64,000 nucleotides of DNA, taken from contig NZ_PQGG01000006.1 in assembly GCF_002915595.1 (NCBI RefSeq), positions 1 through 64,000 of the forward strand, written 5' to 3'. The notes under the pieces were generated by a model. The model was not told the origin of the DNA and searched no databases. It saw only the letters and a list, made by a program, of their open reading frames with translations. This DNA comes from Zhongshania marina (GTDB taxonomy: Bacteria; Pseudomonadota; Gammaproteobacteria; Pseudomonadales; Spongiibacteraceae). Both the position numbers and the translations under genes were made by a program. Below, in pieces: positions 8,791-18,144 of the stretch (within the stretch, counting starts at the first letter, position 1; each line of letters begins with the position of its first letter).

Positions 8791-9660
8791 ATGACCGCAA
8801 GCAATGAGTTAAGGCTAAACGCGCTGCCAAGTACCCCACCTATGCTGTTAAAGGCTGCGATTACCCGAAAAAAGCCCAGCAACTCCCCCTCGTTTCCAAA
8901 CTATGTATTAGAAGTTGCCAATATTCGCTGCAATAGCAAGCAACTGCGTCGCTACAATCGGGCCTGTGGTTTTGATGAAAACACCAGCACACTGTCGATG
9001 AGCTTTTTACATGTACAGATGTTTCGTCTGCATATGAAAATGATGTTAGACAAAGCCTTTCCCTTGGCGCCTATGGGCTGCGTACACTTAAGTAATACCA
9101 TTGTTCAGCATCGCCCCATCGCGGCAACAGAGGTACTGCGCCTACGCTGCAATATTGCCGAGCACAGCGTTACTGACAAGGGCTATGAATTTACCTTTCA
9201 CTGCGAAGCCTATAGCGGTGACGAATTAATTTGGGAAGATGACAGCCGCTATTTGTCCCGCGCCAAAACAGGCATTCCCGGCGCACCCAAAGCCGCCCGT
9301 GCAGAGCCTCGCAGCTACGCACAATCTCGCACGATTACGATTAGCCGCAGCGACGCGCGCAGCTATGCCCGTGCCTCGGGCGATTTCAACCCCATTCATT
9401 TGCACGACATCAGCGCCAAAATTCTTGGGTTTAGGCGTATGGTCATTCACGGTATGTGGAGCAAGGCTGCGTGCTTAGCAGCACTGAACAAGGAGATTCA
9501 AGCGGACGCCTACCGCTGCCAGGTTGAGTTTAAAACGCCGATATTTTTGCCCGCGAGTGTCCGTTTAGACTACGAAGCCAAAGGCGCTAGCCTAGAATTC
9601 GAGTTGAGAGATAAGACTGGTGTTAAGCCACATCTGATAGGGCAAATCCAGCCGCTATAA
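8791..9660 (+). CDS. MaoC-like acyl dehydratase (hotdog fold)
   Basis: This 289-residue protein probably hydrates or dehydrates an acyl-CoA thioester. The hydratase-2 signature is in the second half (residues about 185-225: YARASGDFNPIHLHDISAKILGFRRMVIHGM), with the catalytic Asp and His in the GDFNPIH segment. The first half looks like a degenerate hotdog, so the protein may be a double-hotdog. GGAG lies about 12 bp before the ATG. It is divergent from an AraC regulator and ends in a hairpin over its stop codon. The fatty substrate is unknown. Confidence 0.85.
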   Translation: MTASNELRLNALPSTPPMLLKAAITRKKPSNSPSFPNYVLEVANIRCNSKQLRRYNRACGFDENTSTLSMSFLHVQMFRLHMKMMLDKAFPLAPMGCVHLSNTIVQHRPIAATEVLRLRCNIAEHSVTDKGYEFTFHCEAYSGDELIWEDDSRYLSRAKTGIPGAPKAARAEPRSYAQSRTITISRSDARSYARASGDFNPIHLHDISAKILGFRRMVIHGMWSKAACLAALNKEIQADAYRCQVEFKTPIFLPASVRLDYEAKGASLEFELRDKTGVKPHLIGQIQPL

Positions 9661-9682
9661 ACAAGCGGCTGCTCTCTTTTCT
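9649..9682 (+). terminator. Probable terminator after the MaoC-like gene
   Basis: CAGCCGC (9649-9655) pairs with GCGGCTG (9665-9671) around a 9-base loop that contains the stop codon. CTCTCTTTTCT follows as a pyrimidine-rich tail. Confidence 0.5.
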
Positions 9683-9688
9683 ACCCGA

Positions 9689-10612
9689 TTAGCGAAGCAA
9701 GTTCGGCGCGAGGTTTTCAATCATCCCACGAAGCCCTTCGCGCCAATCCACGCGGGTTTCACCGATTAATTCGTGCATCCGCGTGGTGTCTATCGCCAAA
9801 CTGCCAAAGGCCGTGGTTTTCTCGCTAAATTTAGGCTCAAACCCCGTTAATTCGGTCAAATAGGCACACCACTCTTCAATGCTCACCGCCTGCGAGCCGC
9901 CAAAATTAATGGTTGTAACCTCCTTGCTCGCCGCTGCCAATAGGTAGGGAATCTTCTCTATATAATCATCGGCGTGAAGCAAGTTATAGCTATTCGGCCC
10001 CTCGGGGTGAATATCAATTTCCATATTCTCTTTCATCATTAGCAGATGAAAAAACGGCCAACCGCCATTATTGCCATAGGGCACACTCAAGCGTGCAATC
10101 GTGGTTGGAATATCAAATTGCTTAGCCGCAAACCGGCACACCGATTCCGCCGCAATTTTTGCAATGCTATAGGTGGGGAACATCGCGCGGTGATTATCTC
10201 CCAGCGGATCAGTTTCTTTCCGTGGCACTGGCCCAGCGTATTCGTATACCGCCGTAGAAGAAAAATGCACAAAGGCCTTGGCGCTGCGGCATCGCGCCAT
10301 CAAATTTCCCACCCCCTCAGCATTTGCGGCAAGGTCATAATCAAAATTTCCGGACTTAACCACCGCTAGATTCAACACATAATCAAAATCGTCTGGGCAG
10401 GCTGCCAAACTGCCTTTATCGGCAAGGTCTGCTCGGATCACCTTTACACCGCGCTGCTCTAATGCCGTTTTGTCACTGTCTTTGCTAAAGCGCGCTAGGG
10501 CGGTCACATTGGCAATTTTACTCAAGGCGTCAACAATGGGCGCCGCTACCTGCCCTGTCGGGCCGGTAATAAGAATATTGCTATTGTGTAAATCAAGAGG
10601 GCTTACTGGCAT
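9689..10612 (-). CDS. NAD-dependent epimerase/dehydratase (extended SDR)
   Basis: The 307-residue protein has a Rossmann nucleotide site at the N-terminus (ILITGPTGQVAAPI), the LNLA segment, an FSSTAVYEYAG strand and the catalytic YSIAK (Tyr-x-x-x-Lys). The C-terminal half is the variable substrate domain. Such enzymes act on nucleotide sugars or similar carbonyl compounds; which one is not evident. The start has AGGTG about 7 bp upstream. It is a single-gene unit downstream of and co-directional with the DUF3014 gene, separated by a strong hairpin. Confidence 0.85.
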   Translation of the reverse strand: MPVSPLDLHNSNILITGPTGQVAAPIVDALSKIANVTALARFSKDSDKTALEQRGVKVIRADLADKGSLAACPDDFDYVLNLAVVKSGNFDYDLAANAEGVGNLMARCRSAKAFVHFSSTAVYEYAGPVPRKETDPLGDNHRAMFPTYSIAKIAAESVCRFAAKQFDIPTTIARLSVPYGNNGGWPFFHLLMMKENMEIDIHPEGPNSYNLLHADDYIEKIPYLLAAASKEVTTINFGGSQAVSIEEWCAYLTELTGFEPKFSEKTTAFGSLAIDTTRMHELIGETRVDWREGLRGMIENLAPNLLR

Positions 10613-10720
10613 GACTTGTCACCTGTGTTCATAGAATTATTATCAAAGGCGATACCCGCATAGCGCATATCGCCCCTATAAGGCAGTTCTGAAAACAGGA
10701 GTGTAACTAAGGCATTTTAG

Positions 10721-10750
10721 AATATCGCCATCCAAACGGATGGCGATATT
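10721..10750 (-). terminator. Hairpin terminator after the DUF3014 gene
   Basis: A perfect 13-bp stem (10721-10733 with 10738-10750) has a four-base loop. It begins 11 bp beyond the DUF3014 stop on the minus strand. The minus-strand tail is CTAAAATG, with only a weak U-run. Confidence 0.6.
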
Positions 10751-10761
10751 TAGAAGGGGAA

Positions 10762-11538
10762 TTACAGGTAACTTTCTAACTCGCGCAGCCAATTTTGTAA
10801 TTTGGCCATATTGTCTGGGCCAAGACGCCACATCCATTTACTGAGAGGATCGGCATTTTCCAAGGCCGGATCAACATATTCATACAGCACTTTGGGCTGT
10901 TTTAGCGCCGCGTCTGCGGGAATGGGCTCGACGATCAAAAAATGCTCAATCATGGTACGAAGCTGATTATCAAAGGACTGAGGATTACCCAACTCATTAT
11001 AAGTCCCCTCTAAAAAAGGTGACCATTTCTTGTAGTAAATCGCCAAATTCTTAGGGTCAATTGCCGTAACCGTATTGATTAAATGATCCCAACGCTTGTA
11101 ATTACCAGGATCATTCTGAAAGCCATTTTCCGTTTTAACCGCCAAAAATGGCTCTTTGTTATATACCACCGGCAGATGCTTAGTCGGAAAACGGTAGGTC
11201 GCTAATTGGTCAATGACCGACACCCACTTACGCATTTGCTCGGCGGGCTGCAACCAGCCAGCCAAAGGCTCGGAAAGCGTTGCCGCCGCGTCGCGAATTT
11301 GTCCGTCGCTACCATCTATGGCCACCGGTGGCGCCGGTGCCTTGGCCGCTTTCTCGCTGTAGTCTTCCTCAGACTCGACCGCCAGAGTTTCCTTCACCAC
11401 CTTTTTAGGTGTTAAGTCCTCAACCGTTTCGATAACAGTGTCGTTGTATTCACTGTTCGCAGAACGATCCAAGACATACCAGACAAATCCGGCTATCCCG
11501 ACTATCACCACTACCGCAGACAAGGCTTTCCAATTCAT
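10762..11538 (-). CDS. DUF3014-domain membrane-anchored protein
   Basis: The 258-residue protein has one N-terminal membrane segment (residues about 5-25, LSAVVVIVGIAGFVWYVLD), an acidic, charged linker to about residue 75, and a soluble periplasmic domain matching DUF3014 (LAGWLQPAEQMRKWVSVIDQLA, KHLPVVYNKEPFL, YKRWDHLINTVTAIDP). The function of the family is not established. CAGGAT lies upstream of the ATG. It is followed by a hairpin terminator. Confidence 0.85.
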   Translation of the reverse strand: MNWKALSAVVVIVGIAGFVWYVLDRSANSEYNDTVIETVEDLTPKKVVKETLAVESEEDYSEKAAKAPAPPVAIDGSDGQIRDAAATLSEPLAGWLQPAEQMRKWVSVIDQLATYRFPTKHLPVVYNKEPFLAVKTENGFQNDPGNYKRWDHLINTVTAIDPKNLAIYYKKWSPFLEGTYNELGNPQSFDNQLRTMIEHFLIVEPIPADAALKQPKVLYEYVDPALENADPLSKWMWRLGPDNMAKLQNWLRELESYL

Positions 11539-11710
11539 TACTAAATCCTGTTTTATTTATGACGCACGGGTATTTTTTGCCGCCACCCCTAAGGAGTAAG
11601 GATAATAACCCTAACGCCGGCAGCTAATACATGCAAATTCTCTCTGCATGTTATAACCGTCGCCGGTTTTCAGCAATACAAGCCCTTGTGGGGAGTAAAG
11701 GAGATAGGAA

Positions 11711-11743
11711 AGGAAAAGAAAAACGCCACAAAATGTGGCGTTT
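11711..11743 (-). terminator. Intrinsic terminator after the PA3496-family gene
   Basis: A perfect 10-bp stem (11721-11730 with 11734-11743, AAACGCCACA and its complement) has a three-base loop. On the minus strand it is followed by TTCTTTTCC. It lies about 38 bp beyond the stop of the gene at 11782. Confidence 0.75.
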
Positions 11744-11781
11744 AGACGGAAATTACACCAAATGTCAGAGAATTAGCGTCT

Positions 11782-11964
11782 TTACAGGTCGAAATCGTCC
11801 AGTAAATCCAATTCATCCATAAGGCGTTTGCGCTCTAAGCGCTCTTCGATTTTGCGACGAATACTGCTATCGCCACCACCCATTAAACGGCGCTCCTCAA
11901 AGTCATCTGAGGAATCGTCATCTATGATGTCGTCGATATCATCATCGGCTAGGTCATTTGCCAT
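11782..11964 (-). CDS. PA3496-family small acidic protein
   Basis: A 60-residue protein with a very acidic N-terminal half (DDDIDDIIDDDSSDDFEE) and a C-terminal helical segment RRKIEERLERKRLMDELDLLDDF. The RRKIEE...LEEL pattern matches the PA3496 family, annotated as putative envelope-integrity proteins. GGAGTGGG precedes the ATG at good spacing, and an intrinsic terminator follows, so this short gene is credible. Function is unproven. Confidence 0.78.
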   Translation of the reverse strand: MANDLADDDIDDIIDDDSSDDFEERRLMGGGDSSIRRKIEERLERKRLMDELDLLDDFDL

Positions 11965-12160
11965 TACTTGCCCACTCCAGTACTTCGTAGATACAGAATG
12001 AACCCCTCGGCTAACCGTGGTTGTTCAGGGCACTATTTATGATGAACTCGATTTTCTGTCAACAAATATTTATACGTATACCGCAAATAATTTAAAAAAT
12101 TGTGCCCGCCCTCTAAAGCAAGGTAATCACTCACTAACCGGCAACGATTAGCGGTGACGA

Positions 12161-13552
12161 CTATAGACGATTCAAACCATTCAGCGCCGCAGTGCGATAA
12201 GCCTCTGCCATCGTCGGGTAATTAAAGGTGGTGGTCACAAAGTAACGCAGGGTATTACCGCCATTTTGCTGCTTCATAATGGCCTGACCGATGTGAATAA
12301 TCTCCGCCGCTTCGGCCCCAAAGCAGTGAATCCCCAAAATCTCTAGGGTATCGGGGTGAAAGAGGAGCTTGAGCATACCCACTGTTTCGCCACTGATTTG
12401 GCCACGGGCGGTATCCTTAAAAAAGGCGCGACCTACCTCGTAGGGAATCTTTGCCTCGGTCAGCTCGCGCTCGGTCTGACCAACAGAGCTGATTTCAGGC
12501 AGGGTATAAATACCGGTGGGGACGTCATCGACAAAGCGGCAGTGCTCTTTTCCTCTTGCCGACGCCGCCGCCGAGCGACCTTGGTCGTAGGCAGCACTCG
12601 CCAGGCTAGGCCAACCGATAACATCCCCCGCGGCGTAAATGCCCGGTACACGGGTTTGGTAGTGCTCGTCTACCACCAATTGACCGCGATGATCGGTCTC
12701 TAAATCAATATTTTCTAGCCCCAGGTTTTGGGTATTACCGCTGCGGCCATTACACCAAAGCAGTGCATCTGCATGCAGGCGTTTGCCGGACTCCAGCAGT
12801 ACCTCTACGCCCTTATCGCTGGTCACTACCGATTTATACACTTCGCGATGCCGGATCATGACGCCGGTATTGCGCAATTGGTAACTGAGCGCGTCGGAAA
12901 TTTCGTCATCCAAGAATTCCAGCAGACGGTCGCGGCTGTTTATCAGCTCAATTTTGATCCCAATGCCGGAGAAAATTGACGCGTATTCGCAACCAATTAC
13001 CCCCGCCCCATAAATAATGATTTTGCCTGGGGTGTTGGTCATTTTAAGAATGCTGTCGCTGTCGTAGACCCGCGGATGCGAGAAATCGATATTTTCCGGC
13101 TGATAGGGCCGTGAGCCCGTTGCAATAACAACGCTGGCAGCGGTCAACAACTCCACCTGCCCTTCCTCAGAAATCACTTCGATGGTGTGTTTATCGACAA
13201 AGCGACCACGACCAAAAAATAGGCGAATTTGGTTGCGGTAATAAAACCGGCTGCGCATATCTACCTGCCGCGCAATAACCTCATTGGCGTGGCTTAACAA
13301 GCGCGGATAAGTCAGTGTGCGCGGGTCGCCAATATCGCGGAACGCCGGCGTGGTGTTGTACCGAATGGCCTGGCGCACCATATGCCGCAGTGCCTTCGAT
13401 GGAATAGTACCTTGGTGGGTACACGCCCCGCCGACGGTATCCTGCGCCTCAATCACCGCTACGCGATGTCCATGCTTCATCGCATTTAGCGCCGCACTTT
13501 CGCCCGCTGGGCCACTACCTAATACCAATACGTCGTAATCAAATGTCGTCAC
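12161..13552 (-). CDS. sthA: Soluble pyridine nucleotide transhydrogenase
   Basis: SthA moves reducing equivalents between NADPH and NAD+ in the cytosol using FAD. The 463-residue protein has the FAD site [13 protein letters not shown] at the N-terminus, the [14 protein letters not shown] motif, where the second active-site cysteine of lipoamide dehydrogenases is replaced by Thr as is typical of SthA, a second nucleotide site [15 protein letters not shown], and the dimer domain ending [18 protein letters not shown] chose GTG at 13552, which has AGGA about 9 bp upstream, over a TTG at 13573; the protein then starts near the usual SthA N-terminus. It is a single gene divergent from a methyltransferase. 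Confidence 0.93.
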   Translation of the reverse strand: MTTFDYDVLVLGSGPAGESAALNAMKHGHRVAVIEAQDTVGGACTHQGTIPSKALRHMVRQAIRYNTTPAFRDIGDPRTLTYPRLLSHANEVIARQVDMRSRFYYRNQIRLFFGRGRFVDKHTIEVISEEGQVELLTAASVVIATGSRPYQPENIDFSHPRVYDSDSILKMTNTPGKIIIYGAGVIGCEYASIFSGIGIKIELINSRDRLLEFLDDEISDALSYQLRNTGVMIRHREVYKSVVTSDKGVEVLLESGKRLHADALLWCNGRSGNTQNLGLENIDLETDHRGQLVVDEHYQTRVPGIYAAGDVIGWPSLASAAYDQGRSAAASARGKEHCRFVDDVPTGIYTLPEISSVGQTERELTEAKIPYEVGRAFFKDTARGQISGETVGMLKLLFHPDTLEILGIHCFGAEAAEIIHIGQAIMKQQNGGNTLRYFVTTTFNYPTMAEAYRTAALNGLNRL

Positions 13553-13716
13553 AAACTCTATCCTTAGCTTCAATCAAACCAATAAAAGTGCCAGCCCCAC
13601 ACCATGCAATTCTCGGTGCTAATTATGGTATTGCCTCTGTTTCACAATTAAGATCGCTATTTTAAGCTTGCCAGCACACGTAAAAATTAACAGACCAAAT
13701 GTTAGTAGGAATACCC

Positions 13717-14340
13717 ATGCCAAGCGCATCCGCTACCCACGTTCGAGAATATTTTGGTGTTCGCACTTTGCTTGCAGCTCACCCCGATATGCGCCGCCTA
13801 AAACGCGCCACCAAAGCCACCCATTTACACGGCAACAAACTCTGGGGCAGCGCCTACCTGCTCATAGACTACCTGCGGGAAAACCCATTACCCACAGCCA
13901 GCAAAGTGCTTGATTTAGGCTGTGGCTGGGGATTAGCCAGCATATATTGCGCCAAATACCTCAACGCCGACGTAAGCGCAATGGATGCCGATTCTGCTGT
14001 TTTCCCGTATTTATCGCTGCTAGCTGAGCACAATGATGTTGCAATCAAGACCCAGATTGCGCGCTTTACGGAACTGAGCGGCACTGAACTCGCCCAAAAC
14101 GACACCATCATCGCCAGCGACATCTGCTTTTGGGATGAAATGAGTGAAGAAGTCTTCGATCTAATTCATCGAGCGGTAGAAGCCGGTGTTAAAAAAATCA
14201 TCATTGCCGATCCGCACCGCCCACCCTTTCTAGCCGTTGCCGAAGCCTGCATAGACGATTTTTTTGCCGAGCTAATCCCCCGTGAAGTCATCACCAGTCG
14301 TCATCATCGCGGTAGCATACTACTAATCGAAAACGCCTAG
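13717..14340 (+). CDS. Class I SAM-dependent methyltransferase
   Basis: The 207-residue protein has a glycine-rich SAM loop VLDLGCGWGLASIYCA, an acidic residue after strand 2 (VSAMDAD) and a later DTIIASDICFWDEM segment, a pattern seen in small protein or nicotinamide N-methyltransferase-like families. The substrate is unknown. The ATG at 13717 is preceded by AGTAGGA; an ATG at 13699 is possible but has no ribosome site. It is divergent from sthA and precedes a PAP2 phosphatase. Confidence 0.82.
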   Translation: MPSASATHVREYFGVRTLLAAHPDMRRLKRATKATHLHGNKLWGSAYLLIDYLRENPLPTASKVLDLGCGWGLASIYCAKYLNADVSAMDADSAVFPYLSLLAEHNDVAIKTQIARFTELSGTELAQNDTIIASDICFWDEMSEEVFDLIHRAVEAGVKKIIIADPHRPPFLAVAEACIDDFFAELIPREVITSRHHRGSILLIENA

Positions 14341-14432
14341 GAACATCAGCGCGCACTGTCTTTAAACTGCAATATAGTCGTCACAATACTGAAAACACAT
14401 CAGCGTATGGTTTCAGGTGTGAGGATAAAACT

Positions 14433-14963
14433 ATGCGCTTAATACAGTCGATAAATCAGTTCGATGTGCGAATGTTTCTGGCTTGCGTTAACACCCGCCA
14501 CCAGCAGCAATTGTCTCGTGTAGCCCGCAGTATATCAAAAACCGGCGACGGCTACGCTCAACTCGGTCTCCCACTTTGCGTTTACGTCATGGGTGCGAGC
14601 CAAGGCTTAAGCTATTTTAGTGCGGTTATTATTAGTTTTGCCGCATGGCTTCCCGCCTACTGGGTGCTAAAAAACACCTGCCGCAGAAAACGTCCACCGG
14701 CGGCTATTCCAGCCTTTAGCGCCGCCATCATCGCCTCGGACGAATTCAGCTTTCCTTCGGGACACACCGCAGCGGCATTTTTACTGGCGACCATGACGGT
14801 ATTGTTCTTTGGCGCTATCGGCGCACCCCTATTTTTGTGGGCAATCGCAGTAGGTGCTTCTAGGGTCATTCTCGGCGTGCATTTCCCCACCGACACCCTT
14901 GCGGGTGCCGGTTTAGGCATTGGCATTGCACATCTAGGTCACTCGATTGTCACGGCCGTCTAA
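14433..14963 (+). CDS. PAP2-family membrane phosphatase
   Basis: The 176-residue integral membrane protein has the three phosphatase motifs: KNTCRRKRPP (a KX6RP-type motif), FPSGHT with its catalytic His, and SRVILGVHFPTD with the nucleophilic His. Four or five hydrophobic segments are visible. Such enzymes remove phosphate from lipid phosphates such as undecaprenyl pyrophosphate or phosphatidate. GTGAGGAT precedes the ATG. It neighbours a glycosyltransferase gene, which hints at envelope lipid or glycan metabolism. Exact substrate unknown. Confidence 0.88.
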   Translation: MRLIQSINQFDVRMFLACVNTRHQQQLSRVARSISKTGDGYAQLGLPLCVYVMGASQGLSYFSAVIISFAAWLPAYWVLKNTCRRKRPPAAIPAFSAAIIASDEFSFPSGHTAAAFLLATMTVLFFGAIGAPLFLWAIAVGASRVILGVHFPTDTLAGAGLGIGIAHLGHSIVTAV

Positions 14964-15083
14964 ACGCCTTAAGCATCGCGGCGACGGCGCTACGTCCATG
15001 CCATTTATAAATCAGTCCCCCACTCCTTACCGGCCAATTCAGAATGAAAGCGGTCGGCACACACTCACTTCAAGAGAACGACT

Positions 15084-16145
15084 ATGAAATTGCTTTACGG
15101 CGTACAGGGAACCGGCAATGGCCATATTTCTCGCGCCCGCATGATGGCCCAGCACTTCGCAGAAAAAAATGTAGACGTGCAATTTTTATTTTCTGGACGC
15201 GACCCAGAACACTATTTTGATATGGACATTTTTGGCGACTACCAGCTGCGCGACGGACTGACCTTTGCAACTGAAAAAGGCAGTATCAGCGCCGTCAAAA
15301 CATTGATGCAAACCAAGCCATTCCGCTTTATTCGCGACGTTCGCAAACTCGATTTAAGCAGCTACGACGCCATAGTCACAGACTTTGAGCCAGTCACCGC
15401 ATGGGCGGGACGACTGCAGAAAAAGCCAGTGATCGGCGTAGGCCATCAATACGCCTTTGGTTACCCCAATGTGCCGCAAAGCGGGGTAGACTTGCGAAAT
15501 CGACTTATCATGAAATTTTTTGCGCCTACCCAATATCGACTCGGCTTACATTGGGACAGTTTTAACGCCAATATCGCGCCCCCCATTATTAACCCCGACG
15601 AGATTCGTCAACCCTGCACCACGCCCCCACATATTGTGGTGTATTTGCCCTTTGAAGATCAGCAAGAAGTCAGCGCAGCATTGGCAAAATTTCCCCAGCA
15701 GAAGTTTATTCAATATGCGCCTCAGTTAGAGCGTGAGGAGCGCGACAATATCAGCCGACGCCCTACCAGCCTGCACGACTTTAAACACGATCTATGCCGA
15801 GCAAAAGGTGTTATTTGCAACTCCGGCTTTGAGCTAATTAGCGAATGCCTACACATGGGTATTCCCGCACTGACAAAGCCCGTTGCAGGCCAGTCTGAAC
15901 AACTCGGCAATGCCGCCGCGCTGCAACAGCTCGGCGCGGCCACCGTGATGTATGATTTTTCTGCAAGCCATATCGAAAAGTGGCTAGCAAATATTCCTCC
16001 TCAACAAGCTTGCCACTACCCTGATGTTGCCGCAGCGATCTGCGACTGGCTATTAAGTGGCGAGTGGCACGACAGTACTAAATTGGTAGCTGAACTCTGG
16101 GAGCAGACCGGTAGACCCATCGAGGCTATTGCAGCCACAGGTTAA
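15084..16145 (+). CDS. MJ1255/VC2487-type glycosyltransferase
   Basis: A 353-residue protein of the GT-B type. The N-terminal LLYGVQGTGNGHISRARMMAQ segment and the C-terminal CNSGFELISECLHMGIPALTKPVAGQSEQLGNA donor-site region resemble UDP-glycosyltransferases of the MurG/MJ1255 sort. No membrane segment is seen, so it is probably peripheral on the cytosolic side. CAAGAGAACG precedes the ATG. It sits 120 bp after the PAP2 gene and 8 bp before an M14 peptidase gene, so the latter two are likely co-transcribed. Donor and acceptor are unknown. Confidence 0.82.
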   Translation: MKLLYGVQGTGNGHISRARMMAQHFAEKNVDVQFLFSGRDPEHYFDMDIFGDYQLRDGLTFATEKGSISAVKTLMQTKPFRFIRDVRKLDLSSYDAIVTDFEPVTAWAGRLQKKPVIGVGHQYAFGYPNVPQSGVDLRNRLIMKFFAPTQYRLGLHWDSFNANIAPPIINPDEIRQPCTTPPHIVVYLPFEDQQEVSAALAKFPQQKFIQYAPQLEREERDNISRRPTSLHDFKHDLCRAKGVICNSGFELISECLHMGIPALTKPVAGQSEQLGNAAALQQLGAATVMYDFSASHIEKWLANIPPQQACHYPDVAAAICDWLLSGEWHDSTKLVAELWEQTGRPIEAIAATG

Positions 16146-16153
16146 TTCCCGCC

Positions 16154-17284
16154 ATGAGTCACCAAGAACCAGCACGTATTCTCGAGCCAGAAGGCGACAT
16201 GGAGGCCGCTCTCTGCGGCCCCGATTTACCTGACTTCACAACGGTAATGGATGCTTGCCGAGGGCGACTTCGCCAGCGCCTGTCTGAACTCATTTCTATG
16301 GAGCAGCTTTGCCGTCAAGCCGGCGACTTAATCTCCACGCGCACCGAAGCACTCGTTGAAGTAGGCGAATTTACTCTACCCGTCGTCTCACTCACAATTG
16401 GCAATCCCAACACCGCCAAGCACTGCCTAATTCTTACCGCCGGTATTCACGGCGTTGAACGCATCGGCACGCAAGTCTTGTTGGCATGGCTAGAAACCGT
16501 GATAGAGCGCTGCCGCTGGGACACCCATTGGCGAGCGCAATTTGAGCAGGACATTGCAATAGTTGCCGCACCGATAGTAAACCCCGGCGGTATGCTGCAG
16601 GATTCGCGCTGCAATCCCAATGGGGTTGATTTAAATCGACACGCACCGATAGATGCCGAAGACAAAGTTCCTTTTTTAGTCGGCGGCCAGCGCATATCCA
16701 AGACCATCCCATGGTATAGGGGAAAACGCGGCGCCGACTTTGAAGGGGAGTTTGTCGCACTACAAAATATTATTAAACGCTACTGCCAAGTTGGTCGCCC
16801 AAGCATCGTCGTGGACTTCCACTCCGGCTTTGGATTTCAAGATCACTTATGGATTCCCTACGCCTATCGCCGCCAACCCATCGACGACATCGGCAGCTAC
16901 GTCGCCCTAAAACTTTTATGGGAACGCAACTTCCCCCATCACAACTATGTATTTGGCCCCCAAGCCATGCATTATCTAAGTCATGGTGATATATGGGATT
17001 ACTTTCATCGCCAATGTCGCGCCGATGGGGTTACCTTGCTACCCCTCACCCTAGAAATGGGTTCATGGCTTTGGGTAAAAAAGCACCCACAACAGCTATT
17101 TAGTTTTGCCGGCTTATTTAATCCCACCGTCCCCCACCGCCACGCGAGAGTCTTGCGCGGCCATCTTTTACTAATCGACTTTTTATTGGCCGCAGCGAGA
17201 AATATTGAGCACTGGCAACCACGTGGCGAGCAGGAAAGAGAGATGCAACAAATGGCCCAAAGCCTGTGGTATAGACAGCTATGA
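16154..17284 (+). CDS. M14-family zinc carboxypeptidase-like protein
   Basis: The 376-residue protein carries the zinc motif HGVE (His99 and Glu102), PNGVDLNR for substrate binding, DFHSGFG with the third zinc ligand, and LEMGSW with the catalytic Glu. This is the layout of M14 metallocarboxypeptidases and amidoligand deacylases. No signal peptide is seen, so it is probably cytosolic. Its stop overlaps the ATG of the next gene (ATGA), indicating translational coupling with an alpha/beta hydrolase. Natural substrate unknown. Confidence 0.82.
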   Translation: MSHQEPARILEPEGDMEAALCGPDLPDFTTVMDACRGRLRQRLSELISMEQLCRQAGDLISTRTEALVEVGEFTLPVVSLTIGNPNTAKHCLILTAGIHGVERIGTQVLLAWLETVIERCRWDTHWRAQFEQDIAIVAAPIVNPGGMLQDSRCNPNGVDLNRHAPIDAEDKVPFLVGGQRISKTIPWYRGKRGADFEGEFVALQNIIKRYCQVGRPSIVVDFHSGFGFQDHLWIPYAYRRQPIDDIGSYVALKLLWERNFPHHNYVFGPQAMHYLSHGDIWDYFHRQCRADGVTLLPLTLEMGSWLWVKKHPQQLFSFAGLFNPTVPHRHARVLRGHLLLIDFLLAAARNIEHWQPRGEQEREMQQMAQSLWYRQL

Positions 17285-18057
17285 GTCAGCTTGCACTGGA
17301 AACTAACGCAATCAAAGATTGGATATTTCTGCGCGGCCTCAGCCGTGAAAAAGCCCATTGGGGCGATTTTATTGCGCGCTGCGAAACCGAGCTGGGCTGG
17401 CGCTGCCATGCTATAGATCTTACTGGTTTTGGTAGCGAACACCAGCGCCCATCGCCGCTATCTATCGCTGAGATCCGCCAAGATGTTCAGCAACGCCTAC
17501 CTGCAGCCATCTCCAAACCCTTCGGCATCGTAGCGTTATCTTTAGGGGGGATGGTCGCACTTGATTGGCTGGCAAATTCAAATGGCGACATTGCCGCAGC
17601 TATTTTAATCAGCACCAGTAGCGCCGATTGCGGCCTACTAAACAGGCTAAAACCTAGCGCCATTCCCGCAACACTCCATGCTTTATTATCACGCTCAACA
17701 CAGAGCCAAGAGCGCGCCATACTCAATATGGTGAGCAATAACAAAGCACAACACGCCGAGCTATTGCCGCAGTGGTGCCATATACGTGAACGCCGCCCTG
17801 CCACAAAAACGAATGTGGTAAGGCAATTAATCGCCGCCTCGCGTTTTCAATCACCGCACATGGATAAACTCAATAAAGTGCAAGGCTACTTCATAAGCAG
17901 CCGAGCAGATCGAATGGTCTCACATAAATGCAGCGAATATTTAGCGAAGAAATATCATTACCCACTAATACTGCACAACAGCGCAGGCCATGATTTACCC
18001 ATCGATGATGCCGATTGGTTGATTGGGGTATTTCGGCAACTGATCGTTGCCGCTTGA
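17281..18057 (+). CDS. Alpha/beta hydrolase
   Basis: The 258-residue protein has the strand-nucleophile-helix motif VALSLGGM with Ser87 (Ala in place of the usual first Gly) and a late catalytic His in AGHDLP. HAIDLTGFGSE and YFISSRADRMVS fit the fold, the latter carrying the likely acid. It is coupled by a 4-bp overlap to the M14 gene upstream, suggesting successive hydrolytic steps on one compound. Substrate unknown. It converges on the OlsF-like gene. Confidence 0.8.
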   Translation: MSQLALETNAIKDWIFLRGLSREKAHWGDFIARCETELGWRCHAIDLTGFGSEHQRPSPLSIAEIRQDVQQRLPAAISKPFGIVALSLGGMVALDWLANSNGDIAAAILISTSSADCGLLNRLKPSAIPATLHALLSRSTQSQERAILNMVSNNKAQHAELLPQWCHIRERRPATKTNVVRQLIAASRFQSPHMDKLNKVQGYFISSRADRMVSHKCSEYLAKKYHYPLILHNSAGHDLPIDDADWLIGVFRQLIVAA

Positions 18058-18144
18058 ATAAATTTTATTATTCTAGTGTGCTTAAAGCAGATTGCGCCAA
18101 GAGTGGCGAGCAAGGAAGACTCCCTACCGCCGATACATTCATGT

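Noticed and set aside
7566-8808. AraC and MaoC-like proteins both begin MTASN
   Set aside because: The codons differ and the similarity ends after five residues, so this is probably chance.
11631-11822. Plus-strand frame of 63 codons
   Set aside because: It runs through the terminator hairpin and into the PA3496-family gene, and the product has no recognisable features.
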